64,000 nt of DNA from Sporosalibacterium faouarense (GTDB lineage: Bacteria > Bacillota > Clostridia > Tissierellales > VENL01): NCBI RefSeq assembly GCF_016765695.1, contig NZ_JAETGO010000066.1, forward strand, positions 57,742 to 121,741, given 5' to 3'. Made by a program: the position numbers and the translations under genes. Each line of letters opens with the position of its first letter. Positions within the stretch are counted from its first letter, which is position 1. Shown here piece after piece: positions 44,382-56,327 of the stretch. The notes beneath the pieces are model-generated. The model made no database searches. It had not been told where the DNA came from and saw only the letters and a list, made by a program, of their open reading frames with translations.

Positions 44382-44434
44382 ATGTTAGTTTATTATAAAA
44401 ACCCGGGGCTAGTGGATTTTTAGTATTCTAACAT
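44382..44434 (-). promoter_or_regulatory. Structured leader of rplM-rpsI (L13-leader-like)
   Basis: On the minus strand ATGTTAG pairs with CTAACAT (7 bp), enclosing a second helix AAAAATCC/GGGTTTTT with an eight-base loop ACTAGCCC. The position, just before the rplM ribosome site, and the compact two-helix form match ribosomal-protein leaders such as the L13 leader of Firmicutes. Match to that Rfam family is not tested. Confidence 0.6.
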
Positions 44435-44442
44435 ACATTCCT

Positions 44443-44471
44443 ATTTTAATACAATGGGCCACGTGTGTCAA
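44443..44471 (-). promoter_or_regulatory. Promoter of rplM-rpsI
   Basis: TTGACA (44471-44466), 17-base spacer, TAAAAT (44448-44443). It is the best sigma-A match in this part of the window. Confidence 0.85.
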
Positions 44472-44503
44472 GACGTTAGTATGTAATTATTTAACTTTAT
44501 AAT

Positions 44504-45238
44504 TTAATAAAATACTTTCTCTAAATATAAACCTTGAGGCTTAGCAGTATGACCTGCGTTATCCCTTTTTCTTGAATTTAAAATGCTAGGAATTATATCC
44601 TCTGATAGTTTACCACAGCCTATGTCAATCAAAGTTCCTGTCATAATTCTAACCATATTATATAAAAAGCCATTTCCACTAACTCTAAGCTTAATAATAT
44701 TATTATCTCTATTTATAGTGAATTTATCAATTCTTCTCACAGTATCTTTAATTGAGCTACCTGAAGTCATAAAACTTCTAAAATCATGTTCTCCAATAAA
44801 ATCCTCTGATGCTCTCTTCATTCTTTCAATATTTAAATCATATTTTACATGATATGAGTATTCTCTAACTAATGATGACCTTATTCTATGATTATATATT
44901 AAAAAACTATATTCTTTTCCTATTGCACTAAACCTTGCATGGAAATCATTATTTACTTGCTCAGAGTTCTTTATGGTTATATCTTTAGGCAATATACTGT
45001 TTAAAGCTACTTTAAATCTATCCTCAGGAATTCTTGATTGCGTATGGAAGCTTGCAACTTGTCCTCTAGCATGAACTCCTTTGTCAGTTCTACCAGAGCC
45101 ATGTATGCAAACTTCCTGATTTGTTATTTTCTTTAAGGCTTTCTCAATTTCTCCTTGAATAGTCCTTTGGTTTGGTTGTTTTTGCCATCCGTTAAATCTT
45201 GTACCATCATATTCTATAGTTAACCTTATATTTTTCAT
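44504..45238 (-). CDS. truA: tRNA pseudouridine(38-40) synthase TruA
   Basis: 244 aa enzyme making pseudouridine at positions 38-40 in the anticodon arm. EYDGTRFNGWQKQPNQRTIQ begins the protein and GSGRTDKGVHARGQ contains the catalytic Asp (about residue 52); GNGFLYNMVRIMTG is the C-terminal signature. Normal length. It follows ecfT by nine bases, so it belongs to the ecf operon. Confidence 0.98.
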   Translation of the reverse strand: MKNIRLTIEYDGTRFNGWQKQPNQRTIQGEIEKALKKITNQEVCIHGSGRTDKGVHARGQVASFHTQSRIPEDRFKVALNSILPKDITIKNSEQVNNDFHARFSAIGKEYSFLIYNHRIRSSLVREYSYHVKYDLNIERMKRASEDFIGEHDFRSFMTSGSSIKDTVRRIDKFTINRDNNIIKLRVSGNGFLYNMVRIMTGTLIDIGCGKLSEDIIPSILNSRKRDNAGHTAKPQGLYLEKVFY

Positions 45239-45247
45239 TTTTACACC

Positions 45248-46045
45248 CTACCAAAATCTAAATAACAGTATCCCTATCATTAAGACTATCATAATGCTCA
45301 AGCTAACAAAATCTCTAACAGTAAGCTTTAATTGCTTCATACGAGTTCTATTTTCTCCTCCTCTATAGCATCTTGCTTCCATTGCCATAGCTAAATCATC
45401 AGCCCTTCTAAAAGCACTAACAAATAACGGAACTAATAGAGGTACTAAGCTTTTTGCTCTGTTAAGGACATTTCCACTCTCAAAATCTGCTCCTCTAGCC
45501 ATTTGAGCCTTCATAATTTTATCAGTTTCTTCTAGTAGAGTAGGAATAAACCTTAAAGCTATTGTCATCATCATAGCTAGCTCGTGGGCGGGTACTCCGA
45601 TTTTCCTAAAAGGATTCAATAACCTTTCAATCCCATCTGTTAGAGCTATCGGAGAAGTTGTCAATGTCAGTAATGATGTACCCATTACCAAAAATACTAA
45701 TCTCAATGCCATAAAAGTAGCATGAAAAACTCCTTCTTTCGTAATGTCAAGTGGTCCTAACTCAAATAGAATCTCTCCTCTTGTCATAAAGAGATTAATT
45801 AGGAATGTTATTATTATTATGAACATTATAGGCTTTAGCCCTTTAAAGATAAACTTTACAGGCACCTTAGACAATAATATAGAAGAAGCTACAAATAATA
45901 GCACAAAAATATAAGGGTAGAAACTATTAATAAAAAATAACGATACGATAAACAAAAAAATAATCATTATTTTGATTCTTGGGTCCAATTTATGAATTAT
46001 TGTATCACCTGGAAAATATTGACCTATTGTTATATTCTTAATCAT
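45248..46045 (-). CDS. ecfT: ECF transporter transmembrane subunit EcfT
   Basis: 265 aa membrane scaffold of group II energy-coupling-factor transporters, which serve many S components for vitamins, including Bio[20 protein letters not shown] at the start and the coupling motifs [12 protein letters not shown] and [10 protein letters not shown] (the two Ala-Arg-Gly-type motifs that touch the ATPases) are present. About five helices. Overlaps ecfA2 by eight bases. Confidence 0.96.
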   Translation of the reverse strand: MIKNITIGQYFPGDTIIHKLDPRIKIMIIFLFIVSLFFINSFYPYIFVLLFVASSILLSKVPVKFIFKGLKPIMFIIIITFLINLFMTRGEILFELGPLDITKEGVFHATFMALRLVFLVMGTSLLTLTTSPIALTDGIERLLNPFRKIGVPAHELAMMMTIALRFIPTLLEETDKIMKAQMARGADFESGNVLNRAKSLVPLLVPLFVSAFRRADDLAMAMEARCYRGGENRTRMKQLKLTVRDFVSLSIMIVLMIGILLFRFW

Positions 46046-46901
46046 TTTCTTTGCTCCTTAAATACCTTAATATTTCTTTCTTAGCTTCTTCAACTGTCAA
46101 AATTTCATCATTAATATCATTTACTTTTGATTTAAAGGCTTTCATAAAATAAGTTATCTGAGGAACTGCCAATCCTATTTCCTCTAGCTCTTTTACTTTT
46201 TTAAAAACCTCTCTAGGAGTACCTTCCATGGCAACTTTTCCCTTATGCATTACGATTAACCTATTAACTAATTTTGCTATATCCTCCATGCTATGGGATA
46301 CTAAAATAATTGTCATATCATTGTTTTGATATAGTTTCTCAATTTGTGTTAATATCTCATCCCTACCCCTTGGATCTAGTCCAGCTGTAGGCTCGTCTAA
46401 TATTAGGATTCTAGGTTTCATAGCCAGAACTCCTGCAATAGCAACTCTTCTTCGCTGACCACCACTAAGCTCAAAAGGTGATCTATCCTTTACTTCGTTA
46501 TAATCTAAACCAACCATTTCTATGGCTTCTTCAACACGACCTTCAATCTCATTCTCACTAAGACCTAAGTTCTTAGGTCCAAAGGAGATATCTTTATATA
46601 CTGTTTCCTCAAAAAGCTGATGCTCAGGGTATTGAAAAACAAGCCCAACTTTTTTACGTATATCTTTTAATTTTACTTCCTTACTTGATATATCCATTCC
46701 ATCTATGATAATTTTACCCTTTGTTGGTTTCAAAAGACCATTTAAATGCTGTATAAGAGTAGACTTTCCTGAGCCTGTATGACCTATAAGTCCTATAAAT
46801 TCATTTTTATCTATATCTATATTAATTCCATCTAATGCCTTTACTTCAAAAGGACTATTTGGACTATATACATGGATTAAATCTGATATTTTCATAATCA
46901 T
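46038..46901 (-). CDS. ecfA2: ECF transporter ATPase EcfA2
   Basis: 287 aa ATPase. Walker [12 protein letters not shown]-loop FQYPEHQLF, signature [10 protein letters not shown], Walker [14 protein letters not shown] and switch VSHSM; the [12 protein letters not shown]-helix and the end [12 protein letters not shown] distinguish it as the second (A') ATPase. The ATG start overlaps the ecfA1 stop (ATGA), showing coupling. Confidence 0.96.
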   Translation of the reverse strand: MIMKISDLIHVYSPNSPFEVKALDGINIDIDKNEFIGLIGHTGSGKSTLIQHLNGLLKPTKGKIIIDGMDISSKEVKLKDIRKKVGLVFQYPEHQLFEETVYKDISFGPKNLGLSENEIEGRVEEAIEMVGLDYNEVKDRSPFELSGGQRRRVAIAGVLAMKPRILILDEPTAGLDPRGRDEILTQIEKLYQNNDMTIILVSHSMEDIAKLVNRLIVMHKGKVAMEGTPREVFKKVKELEEIGLAVPQITYFMKAFKSKVNDINDEILTVEEAKKEILRYLRSKEND

Positions 46902-47728
46902 AATGACATCACCAATTCTTCCACAGTTAGTATATTTGAGGGGACATTTATGCCTTCTTTTCTGAGTTTATAAGCTAGCTCAGTTACCTGGGGTACATCA
47001 AGCCCTAAACCAATAATATCTTCTACTCTACTAAATACCTCTCTAGGTTCTCCTTCAAGGGCTACTTCGCCTTCAGACATAACCACAATTCTATCTGCCT
47101 GTACTGCTTCGTCCATATAATGTGTTATAAGTATTATAGTCTTATTTTCTTCTTTATTTAATCTAGTTATTGTAGACATTACTTCTTTTCTACCAGAGGG
47201 ATCTAGCATTGCAGTAGGTTCATCTAATATTATACAATCAGGCATCATAGCCAACACTCCAGCTATTGCAACTCTTTGCTTTTGTCCTCCAGATAATAAA
47301 TGAGGTGCATGGTTAATATAATCCAGCATCCCTACTGTTTCTAGAGCATTATCAACTCTTTTTCGAATTTCACTAGGATTAATTCCTTGATTTTCAGGTC
47401 CAAATGCAACATCTTCTTCTACTATTGTAGCCACTAACTGATTATCTGGATTCTGAAATACCATGCCTGCAGCTTGTCTAACATCCCAAATCTTGTCTTC
47501 ATCTAGGGTATCCATTCCTTTTACTAAAACCTTACCCTTTGTAGGTAATAGTAACGCATTTATCAGTTTGGCCAAAGTGGACTTGCCAGAACCATTATGA
47601 CCTAAAACTGCCAAAAATTCACCCTTTCTTACTGAAAGTGTGACATCCTTTAATGCAGCGATATTTTCATCTTCATAGTTTTTATATTCAAAGGTAACAT
47701 TATCTAATTGTATCATTATATCCTTCAT
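46898..47728 (-). CDS. ecfA1: ECF transporter ATPase EcfA1
   Basis: 276 aa ATPase pairing with EcfA2. Walker [13 protein letters not shown]-helix FQNPDNQLV, signature [10 protein letters not shown], Walker [13 protein letters not shown] and switch [15 protein letters not shown] is the usual A1 sequence. The ATG at 47728 lies after GGGGGATAATA; the ATG at 47743 would lie in front of that site. First gene of ecfA1-ecfA2-ecfT-truA, 64 bases after rplQ with a weak hairpin between. Confidence 0.96.
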   Translation of the reverse strand: MKDIMIQLDNVTFEYKNYEDENIAALKDVTLSVRKGEFLAVLGHNGSGKSTLAKLINALLLPTKGKVLVKGMDTLDEDKIWDVRQAAGMVFQNPDNQLVATIVEEDVAFGPENQGINPSEIRKRVDNALETVGMLDYINHAPHLLSGGQKQRVAIAGVLAMMPDCIILDEPTAMLDPSGRKEVMSTITRLNKEENKTIILITHYMDEAVQADRIVVMSEGEVALEGEPREVFSRVEDIIGLGLDVPQVTELAYKLRKEGINVPSNILTVEELVMSL

Positions 47729-47753
47729 TATTATCCCCCACATTATACAAAAT

Positions 47754-47787
47754 GGGGACTAAGTATATATAAATAACTTAATCCCCT
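47754..47787 (-). terminator. Weak hairpin between rplQ and ecfA1
   Basis: GGGGATTAAG pairs with CTTAGTCCCC (one mismatch) across a 13-base loop, followed by ATTTTGTAT. Probably a leaky terminator that lowers ecf expression relative to ribosomal genes. Confidence 0.55.
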
Positions 47788-47792
47788 CACTT

Positions 47793-48134
47793 TTATATTA
47801 ACTCTAGTATAGCAGTTTCAGCACCGTCGCCTCTACGAGGTCCTAGTTTTAAGATTCTAGTATAACCACCGTTTCTATCAGCATACTTTGGTGCAATCTC
47901 ATCAAACAGATTTTTTACAACAGTTTCATCATATATAAAAGCTAAAGCCTGACGTCTTGAATGTAGATCTCCTCTTTTAGCAAGGGTAATCATTTTCTCT
48001 GCTAATTTTCTTGTTTCCTTAGCTCTTGTTACAGTAGTTTCAATTTTACCTTCTTTAAGCAAACTTGTAACAAGGTTTCTTAGCATAGCCATTCTTTGAT
48101 CAGTAGGGCGTCCAAGTTTCCTTTGCTTAGCCAT
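47793..48134 (-). CDS. rplQ: Ribosomal protein bL17
   Basis: 113 aa large-subunit protein near the exit tunnel. N-terminus [20 protein letters not shown] and C-terminus [20 protein letters not shown] are standard. Follows rpoA by 35 bases, the last gene of the alpha operon. Confidence 0.98.
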   Translation of the reverse strand: MAKQRKLGRPTDQRMAMLRNLVTSLLKEGKIETTVTRAKETRKLAEKMITLAKRGDLHSRRQALAFIYDETVVKNLFDEIAPKYADRNGGYTRILKLGPRRGDGAETAILELI

Positions 48135-48169
48135 TCTTCTCCCTCCTTTTCTTAGGTCTAAAACATTAT

Positions 48170-49117
48170 TTATTCTTCAACTTTTCTTAAGCCAAGTCCT
48201 AATTCAGCTAATTTATGTTCAACTTCTTCAAGGGATTTTTTACCTAGATTTCTTACTTTCATCATATCTTCTTCGCTCTTTTGAGTCAGCTCTTCAACAG
48301 TGTTGATACCTGCTCTCTTCAGACAGTTATATGATCTTACAGATAAATCTAGTTCTTCTATAGTCATCTCTAAAACTTTTTCTTTTTGGTCTTCTTCCTT
48401 CTCAACCATTATTTCTACATCACTTACATGATTTGTCAAGTTAATGAATAATTCTAAATGTTCATTTAATATCTTAGAACCTAGAGAAATAGCTTCTTCT
48501 GGCTTAATAGTACCATCAGTCCAAACCTCAATAGTTAACTTGTCAAAGTCACTTCTTTGTCCTACCCTTGTATTTTCAACATGGAAATTAGCTTTCTTAA
48601 CTGGAGTAAAAACAGAATCTATAGGTATAGTTCCGATTGGTTGTGACTCATCTTTATTATTCTCAGAGCCAACATATCCTCTTCCCTTAACCATTTCCAT
48701 TTCCATGTAAAGCTTGCCATCTTCCTCTAAAGTTGCAATGTGAAGATCCTTATTTAAAATTTCTACATCTGAATCACTAGTTATGTCAGCTGCTGTAACT
48801 ACTCCTTTACCCTCTGCTTCAATTCTAAGAGTAGCAGATTCGTCTGAGTGCATTATAGCAGCTAACTCCTTAATATTAAGTATTATTTCTGAAACATCTT
48901 CTAATACTCCTGGAACAGTACTAAATTCATGTAATACACCTTGTATTTTTATTGAACGTACTGCTGCTCCAGGCAATGAAGATAATAACACTCTTCTAAT
49001 GGAGTTTCCTAGCGTTGTAGCATATCCTCTTTCTAGAGGCTCTATTACAAACTTTCCATAACTATTATCATCACTAATCTCAACAATCTCTATATTGGGC
49101 TTTTCAAATTCTATCAT
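48170..49117 (-). CDS. rpoA: RNA polymerase alpha subunit
   Basis: 315 aa. The N-terminal dimerisation domain (1-230) has [21 protein letters not shown] near residue 31, and the C-terminal domain (about 250-312) has [20 protein letters not shown], the part that touches UP elements and activators. Length is typical of Firmicutes. In the alpha operon between rpsD and rplQ. Confidence 0.98.
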   Translation of the reverse strand: MIEFEKPNIEIVEISDDNSYGKFVIEPLERGYATTLGNSIRRVLLSSLPGAAVRSIKIQGVLHEFSTVPGVLEDVSEIILNIKELAAIMHSDESATLRIEAEGKGVVTAADITSDSDVEILNKDLHIATLEEDGKLYMEMEMVKGRGYVGSENNKDESQPIGTIPIDSVFTPVKKANFHVENTRVGQRSDFDKLTIEVWTDGTIKPEEAISLGSKILNEHLELFINLTNHVSDVEIMVEKEEDQKEKVLEMTIEELDLSVRSYNCLKRAGINTVEELTQKSEEDMMKVRNLGKKSLEEVEHKLAELGLGLRKVEE

Positions 49118-49187
49118 TTACAATTAACCCTCCTTATAATCTTTGTATTCTATCTTGAGGGTACCGATTCTAATTTATCTATATCTA

Positions 49188-49814
49188 TTATTTAGAATAA
49201 AGCTCTACTATTAAGTGTTCTTCAATTGGAAGATCAATATCTTCTCTACTTGGCTCTGAAATTATATTTCCTTGCAGTTTTTCAGAGTTAAATTGAACCC
49301 ACGGCTTAGTAGTACCTTGATGCTTTTCAACTAATTCCTTGAACTTAGGAGAAGCTTTACTCTTTTCCTTAACTTCAATAACGTCACCCACACTTGTCAA
49401 ATAAGATGGAATATTAACCTTTCTACCATTAACTACAAAGTGTCCATGTGTAACTAGTTGTCTAGCTTCAGCTCTAGATTCAGCTAATCCTAATCTTTGT
49501 ACAACATTATCTAGTCTCATTTCTAATATCTTTAATAGGTTCTCACCAGTAACCCCTTGCATCTTATCAGCCATAGCATAGTACTTTCTCATTTTGCTTT
49601 CTGAAATTCCGTAGTATCTACGTACTTTCTGCTTCTCTCTTAACTGTAAACCATAGTTAGACATATTTCCTCTTCTGCCTTGGCCATGCTGTCCAGGGGC
49701 ATAGTTTCTTTTTGCTACTGGACATTTATCTGTATAACATTTATCTCCCTTTAAATACAGCTTTTGTTGTTCTCTACGACAAAGTCTGCATACTGGTCCT
49801 GTATATCTTGCCAT
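49188..49814 (-). CDS. rpsD: Ribosomal protein uS4
   Basis: 208 aa primary 16S-binding protein. The N-terminal zinc site is intact (Cys9, Cys12, Cys26, Cys31 in [10 protein letters not shown] and [12 protein letters not shown]), so this is the zinc-containing form. The S4 RNA-binding domain contains [20 protein letters not shown]. Inside the alpha operon here, unlike Bacillus subtilis where rpsD is separate. It often represses its own operon. Confidence 0.98.
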   Translation of the reverse strand: MARYTGPVCRLCRREQQKLYLKGDKCYTDKCPVAKRNYAPGQHGQGRRGNMSNYGLQLREKQKVRRYYGISESKMRKYYAMADKMQGVTGENLLKILEMRLDNVVQRLGLAESRAEARQLVTHGHFVVNGRKVNIPSYLTSVGDVIEVKEKSKASPKFKELVEKHQGTTKPWVQFNSEKLQGNIISEPSREDIDLPIEEHLIVELYSK

Positions 49815-49842
49815 TTAATCTTACACCTCCTACATCTATATA

Positions 49843-50247
49843 CTAAACTCTTCTACGCTTAGGTGGTCTACAACCATTATGTGGTATTGGAGTAGTATCT
49901 TTTATTAAGCTTACTTCTAATCCTGCTGCCTGTAGTGATCTAATAGCAGCTTCTCTACCTGAACCTGGTCCTTTTACATAAACTTCTACAGTTTTCAAAC
50001 CATGTTCCATAGCTTTTTTAGCAGCTTCCTCAGCAGCTGTTTGAGCAGCGAAAGGAGTTGATTTTCTTGATCCTCTAAATCCTGATTGACCTGCACTTGC
50101 CCATGAAATAACATTTCCTTGCATATCACTTAAAGTGATAATCGTGTTATTAAATGTAGATTGAATATGCGCTTGGCCTCTTTCTATATTTTTACGCTCT
50201 CTTCTTCTTACACGAGCTTTAGTTTTTTGTTTTTTCTTAGCTACCAA
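49843..50247 (-). CDS. rpsK: Ribosomal protein uS11
   Basis: 134 aa platform protein of the 30S subunit. [40 protein letters not shown] and the terminal [18 protein letters not shown] are diagnostic. Follows rpsM by 20 bases. Confidence 0.98.
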   Translation of the reverse strand: MVAKKKQKTKARVRRRERKNIERGQAHIQSTFNNTIITLSDMQGNVISWASAGQSGFRGSRKSTPFAAQTAAEEAAKKAMEHGLKTVEVYVKGPGSGREAAIRSLQAAGLEVSLIKDTTPIPHNGCRPPKRRRV

Positions 50248-50267
50248 TTATAGTCCCTCCTTTTCTA

Positions 50268-50636
50268 TTACTTTTTCTTCTTCTTACTTGCTAATCTCTT
50301 AGGACCTTTTCTTGTTCTTGCATTATTTTTAGTAGACTGTCCTCTAACTGGAAGTCCTCTTCTATGTCTTAGTCCTCTGTAGCTTCCAATCTCTCTAAGT
50401 CTTTTTATATTTAATGCAACTTCTCTTCTTAAATCTCCTTCAACTAAAAACTGATCTATTAATCCTCTTAGACTAGCTACTTCAGCTTCAGTTAAGTCTT
50501 TAATTCTAGTATCTGGATTTATATTTGCTTCTTCTAATATCTGATTAGCTCTAGGTCTACCAATTCCATAAATATAAGTTAAACCTATTTCTACCCTCTT
50601 GTCTCTAGGTAAATCTATACCTGCAATTCTGGCCAT
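50268..50636 (-). CDS. rpsM: Ribosomal protein uS13
   Basis: 122 aa 30S head protein touching the 50S subunit and P-site t[23 protein letters not shown] at the start and [19 protein letters not shown] near the end are standard. It lies 150 bases after rpmJ, a longer gap than usual, with a hairpin and a possible promoter between. Confidence 0.98.
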   Translation of the reverse strand: MARIAGIDLPRDKRVEIGLTYIYGIGRPRANQILEEANINPDTRIKDLTEAEVASLRGLIDQFLVEGDLRREVALNIKRLREIGSYRGLRHRRGLPVRGQSTKNNARTRKGPKRLASKKKKK

Positions 50637-50763
50637 TTAATCTTACACCTCCTAAAACTATGTGTCTACTCTATCAATTCTATACTGTTTTCTCTTTTTA
50701 TATTAAGCAGCCGCGTTTTAACTTGCATCATCAAAGTAACATTATACTAAAAAACATGGGAAA

Positions 50764-50918
<155 letters not shown>

Positions 50919-51137
50919 CTACTTATTACGCCAAGTTATTCTACCTCTTGTTAAATCGTATGGTGATAATTCTATAGTAACTTTATCTCCAGGTAAAATT
51001 CTAATAAAATTCATTCTTAATTTACCAGATACATGGGCTAAAATTTCGTGGTCGTTCTCAAGCTTTACTTTAAACATAGCATTTGGTAATGCTTCTGTCA
51101 CCGTACCTTCAACCTCAATAACATCTTTTTTTGACAT
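50919..51137 (-). CDS. infA: Translation initiation factor IF-1
   Basis: 72 aa OB-fold protein that blocks the A site in initiation. [20 protein letters not shown] and [20 protein letters not shown] are standard. Follows the KOW-protein gene by 30 bases. Confidence 0.98.
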   Translation of the reverse strand: MSKKDVIEVEGTVTEALPNAMFKVKLENDHEILAHVSGKLRMNFIRILPGDKVTIELSPYDLTRGRITWRNK

Positions 51138-51167
51138 TAGGCAATCGAACCTCCTCGATAAACCGAT

Positions 51168-51449
51168 TTATATCTCTTTATTAAAAGGCTCTAATACTTT
51201 TCTAATATAAGCATTGTTCACCTTCATCTTATTTTCAACTTTCTCTTTATAATCAACGATTACACTTTTATAGACAATTAAATGTCTTATCTTTTTTTTC
51301 TTAGGAGAATCTATTCTCCTTAAGTCACCATCAGCTATCATTACATATTTGTCATCCAAGATGTCAACTACTATGAAAGTTCTTCCTTTATCTCTACCAG
51401 CCTTGGATTTAACTACTTGACCTATAGCTATATCATTAGTGCTTTCCAT
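51168..51449 (-). CDS. KOW-domain RNA-binding protein (L14e/L6e/L27e-like)
   Basis: 93 aa basic protein. IGQVVKSKAGRDKGRTFIVV forms the KOW motif, followed by DGDLRRIDSPKKKKIRHL, typical of the small RNA-binding protein found between map and infA in many Firmicutes. Possibly ribosome-associated; function not known. The ATG at 51449 follows AGAGGTGAATTAT; the ATG at 51458 is too close to that site. Confidence 0.9.
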   Translation of the reverse strand: MESTNDIAIGQVVKSKAGRDKGRTFIVVDILDDKYVMIADGDLRRIDSPKKKKIRHLIVYKSVIVDYKEKVENKMKVNNAYIRKVLEPFNKEI

Positions 51450-51469
51450 ATAATTCACCTCTTCATGGA

Positions 51470-52215
51470 TTATACAACAGTTAAAAGCTCCGGTTCACTT
51501 TCTGTAATTAAAACTGTATGCTCGTAATGTGCTGAAAGTTTTTTATCTACAGTTACTACGGTCCAGTTATCACTCAATACCTCTACATGATAAGAACCTA
51601 TGTTTACCATTGGTTCAATAGCTAAAACCATGCCTGCTCTAAGTCTGGGCCCCTTACCTGGTGGTCCAAAGTTTGGGATCTGTGGGTCTTCGTGCATTTC
51701 TTGCCCAACTCCATGACCTACAAAATCTCTAACTACTGAAAAACCATTTTTCTCAACATAAGTTTGTACTGCATGGGAGATATCAGAAAGTCTATATCCT
51801 GTTTTTGCAAATTTAATTCCTTCAAAGAATGATTGCTTAGTTACATCTATCAGCCTCTGGGCTTCTTTAGATATTTCTCCAACAGGATATGTCTTAGCAC
51901 CATCGCCATAATATCCATCAACTATCGTACCTATATCTATACTAATAATATCGCCATCTTTTAGCTCTTTTAGTCCAGGAATTCCATGAACTACTACTTC
52001 ATTTATTGAAGCACATATACTTCCTGGAAATCCATGGTACCCTTTAAAGGCCGGAATGCCTTTATTATCTCTGATGAATTTTTCTGCCGCTTCGTCTAAT
52101 TCTTTAGTTGTGATACCTGGTCTAATAAGTTCTTTGAGAAAGGCATGGGTCTCAGCTACCAACCTGCCAGCCCTTCTCATTTTTTCAACTTCTCTTTTAC
52201 TTTTTTGTATAATCA

Positions 52216-52216
<1 letters not shown>
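51470..52216 (-). CDS. map: Methionine aminopeptidase, type I
   Basis: 248 aa metalloprotease that removes N-terminal Met. Metal ligands lie in [19 protein letters not shown] (two Asp), [12 protein letters not shown] (His), AIEPMVNIG (Glu) and [14 protein letters not shown] end (Glu). No N-terminal SH3 or zinc extension. The start ATG overlaps the adk stop by one base (TAATG). Confidence 0.98.
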
Positions 52217-52878
<662 letters not shown>

Positions 52879-52906
52879 TTAAGGAGTAGTTATCTTTCTC
52901 TTTTAT

Positions 52907-54181
52907 CTATTTTAAAAATCCTTTATAATGTCTCATTAACATTTGTGATTCTATTTGCTTCATAGTTTCTAATGCTACACCAACAACAATCAGTAATGCT
53001 GTTCCACCAAATCTAATATTAAGATTAGTAACTGTGTTCAATAAAACAGGTAAAGTAGAAATAAATGCAAGAGCTATAGCTCCCACTATTGTAATTCTTG
53101 AAGTTACTCTGTTTAAGAACTCTGATGTAGGTCTTCCTGGTCTTATTCCTGGAATAAAACCACCATGTTGTTTTAAATTCTTTGCATACTCTATAGGATT
53201 AAATTGTAACGCTGTATAGAAGTAAGTAAAGAAAATAATTAAAATAACATTTAGAACCGAATATATCCATGTTCCTATTGTACTATTCATAGTGAAGTAT
53301 TTCTGAACAAAGTCACCGAATCCTCCCTTAAAGAATAGCGTTAATGTTTGAGGAAAAGCTAATATTGAAGTAGCGAAGATTACAGGAATAACTCCTGCCA
53401 TTAATACCTTAAGAGGTATATGTGTGCTTTGTCCTCCATACATTTTTCTACCTACAACCCTTTTTGCATACTGAACAGGTATTTTTCTTTGACCCTGTTG
53501 TATTGCTATAACACCTGCAATTATTATAACTGCAACTATTAAGAAGGCTATTATCTCAAAAATGTTTACAAAACCTTCTACAAATAAGTTTGTTACTTTA
53601 AATATTCCGCCAGGTATTCTTGATACAATACCAACGAAAATTATTAATGAAATACCATTCCCAATACCTTTATCTGTGATTTGCTCCCCTAACCACATTA
53701 AGAACGCTGTACCTGCTGTAAGTGTTACTACAACAACTATTACCGAAAGAATATCAGTTTCGATTAAAGCATTTCTAAAAAATCCAATACTGTATGCTGT
53801 TGCTTGAACTAATGCTAAAACAACTGTTGCATATCTAGTATACTGAGCAATTTTCTTTCTTCCTTCATCTCCCTCTTTAGCTAATGCTTCAAGTCTTGGT
53901 ATTGCTATTGTAAGCAATTGTAATATAATCGAAGCAGTAATATATGGGTAAATGTTAAGAGCAAAAATAGTAAATTGCTTAAATGCTCCACCAGCCATTA
54001 AGTTAAGAAAGTCTAATACTCCGCCTTCCTGACTTTCAAACATGTCTGCGATATATCCTGTATCTATTCCCGGCACAGGTATGCTAGATCCTAACCTGAA
54101 AATAAATAGCATTAATAGCGTAAATAAAATTCTTTTCCTTAAATCTGGAATCTTCCAAGCATTTCTTAGAGTTGATAACAC
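52907..54181 (-). CDS. secY: Protein translocase subunit SecY
   Basis: 424 aa membrane channel with ten helices. GSSIPVPGIDTGYIADMF in the first external part, the plug region, and FNPIEYAKNLKQHGGFIPGI in the cytoplasmic loop that binds the ribosome and SecA. Length is typical of Firmicutes. One base after rplO. Confidence 0.98.
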   Translation of the reverse strand: MLSTLRNAWKIPDLRKRILFTLLMLFIFRLGSSIPVPGIDTGYIADMFESQEGGVLDFLNLMAGGAFKQFTIFALNIYPYITASIILQLLTIAIPRLEALAKEGDEGRKKIAQYTRYATVVLALVQATAYSIGFFRNALIETDILSVIVVVVTLTAGTAFLMWLGEQITDKGIGNGISLIIFVGIVSRIPGGIFKVTNLFVEGFVNIFEIIAFLIVAVIIIAGVIAIQQGQRKIPVQYAKRVVGRKMYGGQSTHIPLKVLMAGVIPVIFATSILAFPQTLTLFFKGGFGDFVQKYFTMNSTIGTWIYSVLNVILIIFFTYFYTALQFNPIEYAKNLKQHGGFIPGIRPGRPTSEFLNRVTSRITIVGAIALAFISTLPVLLNTVTNLNIRFGGTALLIVVGVALETMKQIESQMLMRHYKGFLK

Positions 54182-54182
54182 T

Positions 54183-54632
54183 TTAGATCACCTCTACCTT
54201 TCCCCCTGAAGCCTCTATTTTCTCAGCAGCTGATTTGCTGAATTTGTTGGCTTTTACGGTAAGTTTTTTATTTAACTCGCCATCACCTAGTATTTTCACA
54301 CCATCATTTAATTTACTTATTACTCCTGTTTCCATTAATAACTCTGGAGTAACTTCTGTATTATCTTCAAATCTATTTAAATCTTCAACATTTATTGTAG
54401 TAAATTCTTTAGCGAATCTGTTTTTAAAACCTCTCTTAGGAAGTCTTCTGTATAAAGGCATCTGACCTCCTTCAAATCCAGGTCTTACTTTTCCGCCTGA
54501 ACGTGACTTTTGACCATCTTGACCTCTGCCGGCAGTTTTACCTTGTCCTGTAGCAGTACCTCTTCCTAATCTTTTACGTTTTTGGTTTCTGCTTTCTCCG
54601 CCTTTGTTTGGTCTTATCTCATGAAGTTTCAT
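54183..54632 (-). CDS. rplO: Ribosomal protein uL15
   Basis: 149 aa. [20 protein letters not shown] and [20 protein letters not shown] are the standard N-terminal part. ATG at 54632 is preceded by GGAGGTGTCAAT; an in-frame start at 54677 would run through rpmD's end region and the ribosome site. Confidence 0.98.
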   Translation of the reverse strand: MKLHEIRPNKGGESRNQKRKRLGRGTATGQGKTAGRGQDGQKSRSGGKVRPGFEGGQMPLYRRLPKRGFKNRFAKEFTTINVEDLNRFEDNTEVTPELLMETGVISKLNDGVKILGDGELNKKLTVKANKFSKSAAEKIEASGGKVEVI

Positions 54633-54660
54633 ATTGACACCTCCTCTTCCATATATTGAT

Positions 54661-54837
54661 CTATTCTGTAACTTCAACCATATGACTTACTTTGTCTATC
54701 ATACCTCTAATTTGAGGAGTATCTTCTTTTTCAACAATTTGACCAATTTTTCTTAGTCCTAAAGCTTCAATTGTTTGTCTTTGTTTTTGAGTCTTTCCAA
54801 TTTTACTTCTTGTTAATTTTATTGTAATTTTAGCCAA
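54661..54837 (-). CDS. rpmD: Ribosomal protein uL30
   Basis: 58 aa. [20 protein letters not shown] and [19 protein letters not shown] are diagnostic. I favour the TTG at 54837, eight bases after AGGGGG, which yields the usual N-terminus MAKITI; an ATG six bases earlier is only two bases from that site. Confidence 0.96.
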   Translation of the reverse strand: MAKITIKLTRSKIGKTQKQRQTIEALGLRKIGQIVEKEDTPQIRGMIDKVSHMVEVTE

Positions 54838-54849
54838 GGTCATAACCCC

Positions 54850-55356
54850 CTAACCTAATATTTCTTCTACAGTTTTGCCTCTTAGCTTAGCTACATCTTC
54901 TGCAGTTTTAAGCTGTGCTAATGCTGTTATTGTAGCATTTACCATGTTTCTTGGGTTATTAGAACCTAATGATTTACCTCTTAGGTCTCTAATACCAGCT
55001 AACTCAATAACGGCACGTACAGGTCCACCGGCAATAACTCCAGTACCTTCTACGGCTGGCTTTAACATAACTCTACCTGCACCATATTCTCCAATTGTTT
55101 CATGAGGAATAGTAGTCCCTAGTAGTGGAACTTTTACTAAATGCTTTTTAGCATCTTCAATAGCTTTTCTTATAGCTTCTGGAACCTCTTGAGCCTTGGC
55201 CATTCCTACACCAACATGCCCATTCTCGTCTCCAACTACAACTAAAGCGCTGAATCTGAAGTTTCTACCACCCTTAACAACTTTGGTAACACGGTTTATA
55301 TTAACTACTTTTTCTTTTATATCTAAAACGCTTGCATCTATATGTCCACGTTGCAT
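54850..55356 (-). CDS. rpsE: Ribosomal protein uS5
   Basis: 168 aa 30S protein at the mRNA entry. [20 protein letters not shown] and [20 protein letters not shown] are standard, with the RNA-binding and S5 fold domains both complete. Between rplR and rpmD. Confidence 0.98.
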   Translation of the reverse strand: MQRGHIDASVLDIKEKVVNINRVTKVVKGGRNFRFSALVVVGDENGHVGVGMAKAQEVPEAIRKAIEDAKKHLVKVPLLGTTIPHETIGEYGAGRVMLKPAVEGTGVIAGGPVRAVIELAGIRDLRGKSLGSNNPRNMVNATITALAQLKTAEDVAKLRGKTVEEILG

Positions 55357-55372
55357 TTATTCCCCTCCTTCG

Positions 55373-55735
55373 TTAAAATTTAAGTCCGCCTTCTCTGGCA
55401 CCTTCAGCTAACTCTTTAATTCTACCGTGATATATATAACCGCCTCTATCGAACACGACTTCATCTATACCCTTTTTAACAGCTCTTTCAGCAACTAGCT
55501 TTCCTACTTTCTTAGCTGCTTCTTTATTTCCAGTACTATCTGATTTGATTTCTTCATCTAAAGTAGAAGCAGCAACTAAAGTATCTCCAGCTAAGTCATC
55601 AATTACTTGTGCATATATATGATTTGAGCTTCTGAATACATTTAGTCTTGGTCTCTCAGGAGTTCCTTGTACTTTATTTCTTAATCTTAAGTGTCTTTTC
55701 TTTCTTTTTTCATTTTTACTTACTTTATTAAGCAC
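55373..55735 (-). CDS. rplR: Ribosomal protein uL18
   Basis: 120 aa 5S rRNA-binding protein. [20 protein letters not shown] at the basic N-terminus, [18 protein letters not shown] and [20 protein letters not shown] at the end. Confidence 0.98.
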   Translation of the reverse strand: MLNKVSKNEKRKKRHLRLRNKVQGTPERPRLNVFRSSNHIYAQVIDDLAGDTLVAASTLDEEIKSDSTGNKEAAKKVGKLVAERAVKKGIDEVVFDRGGYIYHGRIKELAEGAREGGLKF

Positions 55736-55752
55736 CCTTATTCACTCCTTTC

Positions 55753-56292
55753 CTACTTACCTGTCTTACCTTCTTTACGTCTGATTCTCTCATTTTCATA
55801 TTTAATACCTTTACCTTTGTATGGTTCAGGTTTTCTTAAGTCTCTTATAACTGCTGCATAGTTTCCAACCTTTTGCTTGTCGATCCCTTTTACTATTATT
55901 TTAGTATTAGATGGAACCTCAACTTCTATTCCTTCTGGATCTTCCATTTCAACAGGGTGTGAGAAACCTAAGCTTAGGTTCAACTTCTTACCTTGCTTTT
56001 GCGCACGATATCCTACACCTACTATTTCTAATACTTTTTCATAACCTTTTGTAACACCTTCGATCATGTTAGCTATAAGGGTTCTATTTAAACCATGTAG
56101 TGATTTATGTTTTTTATTATCTGTAGGACGCTCAACAGTTATTTCATTATCTTGTATTGTAATTTTCATATCCCTGTTTAACTGTTGTTCTAATGATCCT
56201 TTAGGTCCTTTTACTATCATATAGTTGTTGTCATCAAGCTTTACTTCTACTCCAGTCGGGATAGATATTGGCATAACACCTATTCTTGACAT
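55753..56292 (-). CDS. rplF: Ribosomal protein uL6
   Basis: 179 aa protein with two similar domains near the factor-binding site. [20 protein letters not shown] starts it and [19 protein letters not shown] ends it, both standard. Confidence 0.98.
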   Translation of the reverse strand: MSRIGVMPISIPTGVEVKLDDNNYMIVKGPKGSLEQQLNRDMKITIQDNEITVERPTDNKKHKSLHGLNRTLIANMIEGVTKGYEKVLEIVGVGYRAQKQGKKLNLSLGFSHPVEMEDPEGIEVEVPSNTKIIVKGIDKQKVGNYAAVIRDLRKPEPYKGKGIKYENERIRRKEGKTGK

Positions 56293-56327
56293 GGTTGCAC
56301 CTCCTGTTCCCTATAAATTAAAGTTTA

